In this document: piece after piece, positions 53,620 through 60,549 of the stretch
How the letters are laid out: each line of letters begins with the position of its first letter
Position numbering within the stretch: the first letter of the stretch is position 1
From: Lignipirellula cremea
GTDB lineage: Bacteria; Planctomycetota; Planctomycetia; Pirellulales; Pirellulaceae
DNA: 64,000 nt
Direction: 5' to 3'
Assembly: GCF_007751035.1 (NCBI RefSeq)
Contig: NZ_CP036433.1
Span: 9,281,001 to 9,345,000, forward strand
The notes under the pieces: model-generated
Databases searched by the model: none
What the model saw: the letters and a program-made list of their open reading frames with translations, nothing else
What the model was told of the DNA's origin: nothing
Translations under genes and position numbers: made by a program

Positions 53620-54981
53620 TCAATCCTCCACGCCGTACTGCTTCAGCTTCCGATACAGCGTCTTGCGATCGAAACCCAGGATCCGGGCGGCGATGGTTTT
53701 GTTGCCGCCGGCCGCCTGGAGCACGTGCAGCACGTACCGCTGTTCGACGGCTTCCATCGGCACCAGCTCGCTGGGGTCGTCGCCGCCGATGAACACTTGC
53801 GAACTGCGGAAGTCGCAGATTTTGTCGGGCAGGTCTTCCACCGCGATCTTCTCATAACGGGTCAGCGCGACGGCCCGTTCGATCACGTTCCGCAGCTCGC
53901 GGACGTTCCCCGGCCAGGAGTAAGCCAGCAGCTTGCCGCCGGCCTGTTCCGATACGCCCTGCACCGACTTGCCGGCCCGCTGCGCGTACGTTTCCACAAA
54001 CTTCCGGGCCAGCAGCAGGATATCGGTCCCGCGCGACCGTAGCGGCGGCAGCTCCAGCTGGATGACGTCGATCCGGTAATACAGGTCGTCGCGAAAACGC
54101 TTCTCTTCGATCGCCGCTTCCAGGTCGCGGTTGGTCGCGGCCAGCACGCGCACGTCAAACGGCAATTCTTTGTCGCCCCCGACCGGCCGCACCTTGTTCT
54201 CTTCCAGCGCCCGCAGCAGCTTGACCTGCATGGCGATCGGCATTTCGCCCAGTTCGTCCAGCAGCAGCGTGCCGCCTTGCGCCTGCAGGAAGAGCCCTTT
54301 CCGTTCGGCCCGGGCGTCGGTGAAGGCTCCCTTGGCATGGCCAAACAGCTCGCTTTCCAGCAGGGCTTCCGGCAAGGCGGAACAGTTGACCGCGACAAAC
54401 GGCTGCTGCCGGCGGCGGCTCTGCTTGTGCAGCGAACGGGCGACCAGCTCCTTGCCGGTGCCGCTTTCGCCCGTGATCAGCACCGAGGCGTCGGAATCCG
54501 CGATCCGCGTCAACTGATCGTAAAGGCGCTGCATGGGCCGGCTTTCGCCAATCAGCTCGCCGAAAGAGGCGGCGTGATCGACGGCGTCGCTCAGCATTTT
54601 CACCTGCTGCTGCAGGCGCCGGTGTTTGACGGCCCGTTCCAGCAGCATGGCCAGCAGGTCCATTTCGATCGGCTTGGTGACAAAGTCGTAAGCGCCCGCT
54701 CGGATGGCGGCGACGGCCGTTTCCAGGCTGCCGAAACCGGTCATCACCACGACGGGAATGTCGGGCCGGTTGGCGGCGATCTGCTCGCACAACTGCAGTC
54801 CGCTGGCGCCGGGCATTTTGACATCGGTCAGCACCACGTCAAACGCCTCTTCCTTGAGCGCGGCGAACGCTTCTGCGGCGGAGGTGAACCAGCGCACGGT
54901 AAAGCCGCGCAGGCGCAGGTCGGCTTCGACCATTTCGCACATGCTGCGTTCGTCGTCGACAACAAGAATGTTTCCGCTCAT
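53620..54981 (-). CDS. NtrC-family sigma-54-dependent response regulator
   Basis: A roughly 453-residue regulator with three parts: a receiver (about 1-120; ILVVDDERSMCEMVEAD, phospho-aspartate in VVLTDVKMPG), an AAA+ sigma-54 activation domain (about 145-375; Walker A GESGTGKE, loop GAFTDA, Walker B GGTLLLDELGEM) and a C-terminal Fis helix-turn-helix (GGNKTIAARILGFDRKTLYRK). The canonical GAFTGA sigma-54 loop reads GAFTDA here. ATG 54981 overlaps the kinase stop as TGATG, so they are coupled; a GTG at 54984 is an alternative start. Confidence 0.95.
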   Translation of the reverse strand: MSGNILVVDDERSMCEMVEADLRLRGFTVRWFTSAAEAFAALKEEAFDVVLTDVKMPGASGLQLCEQIAANRPDIPVVVMTGFGSLETAVAAIRAGAYDFVTKPIEMDLLAMLLERAVKHRRLQQQVKMLSDAVDHAASFGELIGESRPMQRLYDQLTRIADSDASVLITGESGTGKELVARSLHKQSRRRQQPFVAVNCSALPEALLESELFGHAKGAFTDARAERKGLFLQAQGGTLLLDELGEMPIAMQVKLLRALEENKVRPVGGDKELPFDVRVLAATNRDLEAAIEEKRFRDDLYYRIDVIQLELPPLRSRGTDILLLARKFVETYAQRAGKSVQGVSEQAGGKLLAYSWPGNVRELRNVIERAVALTRYEKIAVEDLPDKICDFRSSQVFIGGDDPSELVPMEAVEQRYVLHVLQAAGGNKTIAARILGFDRKTLYRKLKQYGVED

Positions 54982-56477
54982 CACGGGGCTTTCGGGGAAG
55001 AGTCGGTTTCCAGGGGCAAACGCAACGTGAATCGGCTGCCGGCCGGCGTGCTGGCCACTTCGATCCAGCCGCCGTGCTCTTCGACAATGCCGTGCACGAT
55101 CGACAGGCCCAGGCCCGTCCCCTGCCCGACGTCTTTGGTGGTAAAGAACGGCTCAAAGATATGCGCCAGGTCCGCTTCCGCAATGCCGGACCCTTCGTCG
55201 GCGACCACCACCGTCGCCGTCTCCTGCGGAGCCTCGCCTGGCGTGGAAGGACAGACGGCCTGCTCCCGGGAAACGGTCAGCGTGACCTGCCCGCCCTGGG
55301 GCATTGCCTGGATGGCGTTGACGACCAGGTTAGTCAGCACCTGCAGAATCTGGCCCGAGTCGACCTGGACGGGCAGCGGCGGATCGTCGCCGACAATCGA
55401 CAGCTGCACGTTCTGCCGGCCGGCCAGCGACTGCAGCAAACGGGTCGTCTGGCGGACCAGGTCGCACAGATCGACGGCCGTCCGCTGCGGCGTATTGCGA
55501 CGGGCAAAGTCCAGCAACTGGCGGATCACGGTCGTAATGCGTTCCGTCTCCGAGCGGATCACGCCAGCGCTCGCGTGGATCTCCTCCGCGCTCAGCTTGC
55601 CCGAGGCGATCAGGCCGGCGCGGCCCGAAACAACATTCAAAGGGGTGCCCATCTCATGGGCGATGCCGGCGGCCAGGCGCCCTACCGTTTTCAGCCGGTC
55701 GGCGTGCCGCAGCTGTTCCCTCGTCGCCAGGCGAGCGGCCGATTCCTGCTGCAGCAGGTCCCGCTGCTGGTCGAGCTTTTCGCACATCGCATTCAGGGCG
55801 GAAGCCAGCTGGCCCAGCTCGTCGCTGGAGGAAAGGGTCAGCGGCCCGGTCAGATCGCCTTCGCCGATGCGGCGCGTTTTGTCGATCAGCTGCTGCAGGG
55901 GACGTCCGATCATCCGCACGCCGGACAGCACCACGACCACGACGCTCAGCAGGCCCATGCCGACCAGCAGCAACAGCGTGGAGAACATCGTCTCCCGGTT
56001 GCGCTGGTCCACCGCCGCCAGCGGCGCCGAAAACTGCAGGGCGCCCTGCCCTGGCGGCAAGGTCTGCAACGCGTAGTAGGTATGCAGCACCCGCTTCCCG
56101 TCGGTGTGCGTTTCAAAGGAGAGCATCTCGCCGGCCTGGATCTGGGCGGCCTGGGCGGCGCCGTTATCTTCGCCTTCATCACTGCCGGATCCTTCGTCGG
56201 GCATGGTCGCGGTGGGGTCGAAGCGGATCCACTGCACCTGCATGGCGTGGGTCGCGGCCGGATGCTCCTTGAGAATCTCGGCGACCTTGTCGCTGGCCCC
56301 TTGCTGGAGCGCGCGGGCCAGCACCCCTTCGACCTGGCCGGCGTATTGCCGGGCGGCCATCTCCTGTTCGCGGCGGAACAGGTCGCGTTCATGCCGCACC
56401 GCGGCCACGCCATAGGCGACCGTCAGCGCCATGACCGCCAGCAGAAAAACGGCAATTACTTTGGCGGCGAGTTTCAT
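54981..56477 (-). CDS. Membrane sensor histidine kinase
   Basis: A 498-residue kinase. Helix 1 is at about 5-25 (VIAVFLLAVMALTVAYGVAA), a periplasmic sensor follows to about 170, helix 2 is LLLLVGMGLLSVVVVVLSGV, then a HAMP linker (RRIGEGDLTGPLTLSSSDELG). The phospho-acceptor is in GIAHEMGTPLNVVSG, and the ATP domain shows NLVVNAIQAMP, DEGSGIAEADLAHIFEPFFT and GLGLSIVHGIVEEHGG. It precedes and overlaps its sigma-54-type regulator. The periplasmic part has no recognised ligand domain. Confidence 0.95.
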   Translation of the reverse strand: MKLAAKVIAVFLLAVMALTVAYGVAAVRHERDLFRREQEMAARQYAGQVEGVLARALQQGASDKVAEILKEHPAATHAMQVQWIRFDPTATMPDEGSGSDEGEDNGAAQAAQIQAGEMLSFETHTDGKRVLHTYYALQTLPPGQGALQFSAPLAAVDQRNRETMFSTLLLLVGMGLLSVVVVVLSGVRMIGRPLQQLIDKTRRIGEGDLTGPLTLSSSDELGQLASALNAMCEKLDQQRDLLQQESAARLATREQLRHADRLKTVGRLAAGIAHEMGTPLNVVSGRAGLIASGKLSAEEIHASAGVIRSETERITTVIRQLLDFARRNTPQRTAVDLCDLVRQTTRLLQSLAGRQNVQLSIVGDDPPLPVQVDSGQILQVLTNLVVNAIQAMPQGGQVTLTVSREQAVCPSTPGEAPQETATVVVADEGSGIAEADLAHIFEPFFTTKDVGQGTGLGLSIVHGIVEEHGGWIEVASTPAGSRFTLRLPLETDSSPKAP

Positions 56478-56527
56478 GCGTTCTCTTGAATTCCTGGCAG
56501 ACGAAGTCCCAAACGATCAGCGGGCAG

Positions 56528-57304
56528 TTACGGCGTGCGGCTGGCCGGGTCCTGGCCGTAGTAGTCCCGCATAATCCCGTACAGTTCCGGGTGACGTTTC
56601 GACATCTCGCGTGAGCGCTCAAAAAAGCACTCGCTGGCGACGGCGAAGAACTCGGCCAGGTTGGTCGTGCCATAACAGTCGAGCAGCGGCCGCCGGCGAT
56701 GGCGACAGTCGTCTTCCAGCTGGGCGAATTCCTTGTCGACCACCTCGCGCCATTGTTTCACCCGGTCCGCCGTCGGCAAAGGCGGCATGCCATCGACATC
56801 GCGGCCGTTCAGCATATCCAGTTGATGGGCGAACTCATGAATCACCAGGTTCGAGCCGTCGCCTGATCGCTGGCCGCCTGACAAAGCGTCGGCCCAGGAC
56901 AGAATGACGGGCCCCCGATACCAGGCTTCCCCTTCCCGGTGCGAGTCGCCTTCGGTCACCACGCCGGCCCGGGTAATGCTCTGGCCGGGCGCCACGTAGG
57001 CGCTGGGATAGACCAGGATCGACAGCACCCGATCGAAGTATTCGTTCTCAAACGCGAGCACCAGCAAGCAGGCCTGGGCGGCGATGGTGGCTTTCATTTC
57101 GTCGGTCAGGACGAGTCCGCCGCAGCCTTCCCAGTTTTTCTCGGCGATAAACACCTGGATATCGTCCTGCAGCTTGGCCTGTTCCTGCGGGGTCAGATGC
57201 CCATACGCCTGGACGTTCTTTTCAATGTAGCCCCGCCATGCTTCCGGGAACGGACGCTGGCGGAGCTTTTTTCGTCGTCGGTTCGCCAGCCATTGAAAGA
57301 TCAT
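56528..57304 (-). CDS. mtfA: MtfA-type zinc peptidase
   Basis: A 258-residue member of the M90 (MtfA/DgsA-anti-repressor) family, a zinc metallopeptidase that in E. coli interacts with the Mlc repressor of the glucose PTS. Zinc residues are in NLVIHEFAHQLDMLNG (HEFAH, about 156-160), with a third ligand glutamate in TNLAEFFAVASECFF near 217. The N-terminal part (RRRKKLRQRPFPEAWRGYIE) is the usual family opening. AGGGAA precedes ATG 57304. Mlc is not evident in the window, so another partner or peptidase role is likely here. Confidence 0.9.
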   Translation of the reverse strand: MIFQWLANRRRKKLRQRPFPEAWRGYIEKNVQAYGHLTPQEQAKLQDDIQVFIAEKNWEGCGGLVLTDEMKATIAAQACLLVLAFENEYFDRVLSILVYPSAYVAPGQSITRAGVVTEGDSHREGEAWYRGPVILSWADALSGGQRSGDGSNLVIHEFAHQLDMLNGRDVDGMPPLPTADRVKQWREVVDKEFAQLEDDCRHRRRPLLDCYGTTNLAEFFAVASECFFERSREMSKRHPELYGIMRDYYGQDPASRTP

Positions 57305-57425
57305 GATATTCCCTGTCGGCGCCAGGAGTCCGCCTGGTTTTGAAGTGAGATATTACGACGCCAATCAACGCGTCCCGTAAGGATACCGCGAAAGCCCAAC
57401 CGCTGGCCAGACGCCACGCCACCCC

Positions 57426-57504
57426 GTAGCCGAAGTCGCCAGACTTTGGACAGAGTTGGCGGAGCGATGCGAGCAGGCAACCAGACTCTGGCGAGTTCAG
57501 CTAC
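57426..57504. repeat. Dispersed imperfect palindrome, copy C
   Basis: GTAGCCGAAGTCGCCAGACT at the left and AGACTCTGGCGAGTTCAGCTAC at the right pair as arms around about 36 bases with a centre unlike copies A and B. In reverse, the arms match those of copies A and B closely. It lies in the 326-base gap between mtfA and the STN-like gene; nothing else was recognised there. Confidence 0.75.
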
Positions 57505-57630
57505 GGAAGAGGCGAAGAGGCAGACCGCAGGGAAAATCGCTCGAACCACCCCGGCGCCCTTGCTACAATTTTACCGGGGCATACCACGACGCTCGCACCA
57601 CCGCGGGACGTCTTCTGGGAGGAACATGCG

Positions 57631-58611
57631 ATGATCTGGAAACGAGCGACGATCTGTCTGTGCGGCCTGGCTTTGCTTACGATGTGCGGAAGCGCGGGGG
57701 CGGAAGAGCCGCCTTGTCGGGGCGACAAGAACGAGGCCGTCATTCGGGCCGCCCTGGCAAAACCGTTCCAGGCCGACTACGACCAGACGCCGCTGAACAA
57801 GATCGTCAAAGAAATCGCCGACAAGTTCAACATCACGGTGTTGATCGATACGCGGGCCCTGGACGGCGTGGGCCTTGACTCGGATACGCCGATGACGCTG
57901 CACACCGCGGAGATTTCGCTGGATTCGGTGCTGCGGCACCTGCTGAAGGAGCTGGAGCTCACCTATATGATCTCCGACGAAGCGCTGCTGATCACGACTC
58001 CCGACGAAGCGGAAGGGAATCTCATTCTGGAGATTTATCCGGTCGGCGACTTGCTGCCTCCTGTCCCGGCGGGAGAACTGGTTTATCGGGATTGGGGCGA
58101 AGACCGCTTCGCCGAAATCGAGGAAATAATCCAGTCGACCAGCGCCCCCGACAGCTGGGACTCCGTGGGCGGCCCCGCCTCGATCAAGGGGATGTCGATG
58201 GGCGGACGCGAATTGCTGTTTGTCAGCCAGACCGAAGAGGTCCACCGGGCGATCGCCTGTCTGCTGGAGCGGATCCGGAAGCAGCCGGCCGCGCCGATCG
58301 CCGCGGTGGAACCGGTCGGCAAGCCGCGGCTGATGGTCTTCCGGCTGACGGCCGACGCGGCCAAAGAGGGCCAGACGCTGGTCTCCCTGATTTCCCGCAG
58401 GATCGAACCCGCCAGCTGGACCGCAGAAGGCGTGAGCATCGAGGCGGCCGCCGGCGCGATTGTCGTCCGCCATACGCCGGCCGTGCATCAGCAGATTGGC
58501 CAGCTGCTCAAAGCAATGAACGTGCTGACGCCGACCTTTGATTACTACCAGGGCGGCAATGTCCCGGTCGTCGGCAGTCTGCCGGCGGCGGCGAACAGCA
58601 CGCCGCGGTAA
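57631..58611 (+). CDS. Exported STN/secretin-N-like protein
   Basis: A 326-residue protein with a signal peptide (cleavage near SAGA-EEP). Residues about 40-115 (FQADYDQTPLNKIVKEIADKF, then ITVLIDTRALDG and MTLHTAEISLDSVLRHLLKE) match the secretin/TonB short N-terminal (STN) fold. A second module at about 130-205 (LEIYPVGDLL...) and a third (about 230-310) look like further secretin N-type domains. It resembles exported planctomycete proteins with similar repeats. No secretin pore domain is present. GGAGGAAC precedes ATG 57631. Confidence 0.7.
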   Translation: MIWKRATICLCGLALLTMCGSAGAEEPPCRGDKNEAVIRAALAKPFQADYDQTPLNKIVKEIADKFNITVLIDTRALDGVGLDSDTPMTLHTAEISLDSVLRHLLKELELTYMISDEALLITTPDEAEGNLILEIYPVGDLLPPVPAGELVYRDWGEDRFAEIEEIIQSTSAPDSWDSVGGPASIKGMSMGGRELLFVSQTEEVHRAIACLLERIRKQPAAPIAAVEPVGKPRLMVFRLTADAAKEGQTLVSLISRRIEPASWTAEGVSIEAAAGAIVVRHTPAVHQQIGQLLKAMNVLTPTFDYYQGGNVPVVGSLPAAANSTPR

Positions 58612-58639
58612 GGAAAGACGATTAGAGCGTCAACAAGAA

Positions 58640-58850
58640 AAGTTCACCACGGAGAGCACGGAGGATCACAGAGGAAAAGGAGGAGAGGAAGAGAGAGCTT
58701 TTTCGTGTCTACGAACGGCTGTCGCAGCACTTGAATCTCTCACTTGCGTTCCCTCTCCAGGCGACGTCTTTTCATGGGTTGATCCGCTCCACGTCCGCCT
58801 GGCTTCTGCTCCTTTCCTCTGCGATCCTCTGCGCTCTCCATGGTGAGTTT
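58640..58850. repeat. Long inverted repeat, copy 2
   Basis: The left arm (58642-58683: TTCACCACGGAGAGCACGGA...) and the right arm (58809-58848) agree at about 37 of 41 positions and would form a long hairpin around about 125 bases of loop. The arms share the CACCACGG...GGATCACAGAGGA theme with copy 1. It sits between convergent genes, where it could terminate transcription from both sides. Confidence 0.8.
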
Positions 58851-58881
58851 CCTGCGGGGAGGACGCTTTTCCGCTTCTGAC

Positions 58882-60252
58882 TTACGACACAATTTCCTCG
58901 ACGACCCGGCCGTAGACGTCGGTCAGGCGGAAGTCGCGGCCGGCGTAGCGGTAGGTCAAGCGTTTGTGGTCGATCCCCAGCAGGTGCAGCATGGTGGCGT
59001 GCAGGTCGTGCATATGCACGCGGTCCTCGGTGGCGTAGTAACCGTACTCGTCCGTCATGCCGTGGGCCATCCCCTGCTTCACGCCGCCGCCGGCGATCCA
59101 GGAGGTGAAGCCTTGCGGGTTGTGGTCGCGGCCATCTTTCCCCTGGGCGATCGGGGTGCGGCCGAACTCGCCGGTCCAGACGACCAGCGTGTCTTTGAGC
59201 ATGTCGCGGGCTTTGAGATCGGCCAGCAAGGCGGCGATCGGCTGATCGGTCAGCAGGGCGTTCGCTTCGTGGCCGCCTTTCAGGTTGCCGTGCTGGTCCC
59301 ATTTGTTGCCGGTCGACACCTCGACAAACCGCACGCCGTTCTCGACCAGCCGGCGAGCCAGCAGGCACTGCCGGCCAAAGTTATCCGTCTTTGATGAACC
59401 CACGCCATACATCTGCTGGATGTGTTCCGGCTCTTTGGTAATGTCCAGCACCTCGGGCGCCGCGTTCTGCATGCGGTAAGCCAGGTCGACCGATTCAATG
59501 GCGCCGGCCGCCTGGACGTCCCGCTCTGCGCGTTGCAGATGGTCGCGGTTCATCGCCTGGAGCAGCTCTATCTGGCGCTGCTGGGCCGAGGACGACAGGC
59601 GATCGTTCCCCAGGAAATCGATGCGGGCGTCCCCCAGTTTGCCGGAATGGCCGATGGTGGTCGCCTGGTGGACGGCCGGCAAAAACGCACAGCCATAGTT
59701 GCGAGGTCCGCCGTGACCGCTGGCCGGGCTGATGGAAACGAACGACGGCAGATCGGGATTCTCGGAACCCAGACCATACGACACCCAGGAGCCGACCGAC
59801 GGCCGCACCAGGTTATCAGAGCCGGTGTGCAGCATGGAAACGGCCTGGCCATGCGACTGGCCGCGGCTGTACATGGAGCGGATCACGCACAGGTCGTCGA
59901 CATGTTTGGCCGTATGGGGCAGCAGCGAGGAGACCCACTGGCCGCACTCGCCGTGCTGCTGGAACTTCCAGGGCGACTTCAGCAGCCTGGGGCTGGCGGA
60001 GATATTCTTGGCCGGAGCAAACGGCAGCTGCTTGCCGTCATCCTGCTGCAGCCGCGGCTTGTAATCGAACGTATCGACCTGGCTCGGTCCGCCGTGCATG
60101 AAAAGAAAGATGACCCGTTTCGCCCTGGCCGGATGATGCGGGGCGGCAGTCTGTTCGGCCCGGCCCGGCCCGCCGGCGGCGTTAAGCGCCAGCCCTCCCA
60201 GTCCCAGGGCCGACAGTTTCAGCAGGTCGCGTCGCGTAGCGGTCGTATTCAT
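58882..60252 (-). CDS. DUF1501 family Tat-exported protein (second copy)
   Basis: A 456-residue DUF1501 protein with a twin-arginine signal ([20 protein letters not shown]). Landmarks are [58 protein letters not shown] and [20 protein letters not shown], close to those of the copy at 25282. AAAGGG sits five bases before the ATG. It lies downstream of, and on the same strand as, the cytochrome/DUF1549/DUF1553 gene, the standard planctomycete pairing. The role is unproven. Confidence 0.93.
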   Translation of the reverse strand: MNTTATRRDLLKLSALGLGGLALNAAGGPGRAEQTAAPHHPARAKRVIFLFMHGGPSQVDTFDYKPRLQQDDGKQLPFAPAKNISASPRLLKSPWKFQQHGECGQWVSSLLPHTAKHVDDLCVIRSMYSRGQSHGQAVSMLHTGSDNLVRPSVGSWVSYGLGSENPDLPSFVSISPASGHGGPRNYGCAFLPAVHQATTIGHSGKLGDARIDFLGNDRLSSSAQQRQIELLQAMNRDHLQRAERDVQAAGAIESVDLAYRMQNAAPEVLDITKEPEHIQQMYGVGSSKTDNFGRQCLLARRLVENGVRFVEVSTGNKWDQHGNLKGGHEANALLTDQPIAALLADLKARDMLKDTLVVWTGEFGRTPIAQGKDGRDHNPQGFTSWIAGGGVKQGMAHGMTDEYGYYATEDRVHMHDLHATMLHLLGIDHKRLTYRYAGRDFRLTDVYGRVVEEIVS

Positions 60253-60294
60253 GGCAACCCTTTGCGGATTTGGCGTGATGCAAGGTTGGTCGTA

Positions 60295-60535
60295 TGTCGC
60301 CTTCCGCTCCGCGAAAGGACGTGTTTTGTCTTCTGCAGAACGGGCGTTCCTGCCCGTTTGCGATTATGGCGTCGCAGCGGAACGGGCGTCGGTCAGTCGT
60401 CTTTCACTCCGTGAAAGAACGCGCACTTTCGCGGAGCGAAAGTCGACTTTCTGCGCCGGCGACTCCTCAAAACGACGAATCAATCTCCGGTAGTAATTCT
60501 CTTCGTATCGCGGAGCAAAAGGAAACTTTCGTCCA
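60295..60535. repeat. Cluster of short REP-like palindromes
   Basis: Variants of a CTTTCGCTCCGCGAAAG hairpin occur four times: TTCCGCTCCGCGAAAGG (about 60302), CTTTCACTCCGTGAAAG (about 60402), ACTTTCGCGGAGCGAAAGT (about 60431, a perfect 8-3-8 inverted repeat) and ATCGCGGAGCAAAAGGAAACTTTCG (about 60516). GAACGGGCGTTCCTGCCCG near 60340 is a further hairpin. They fill the 297-base gap between the two genes of this operon and could influence mRNA stability. Confidence 0.7.
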
Positions 60536-60549
60536 CGGTGGTTCCTGCC

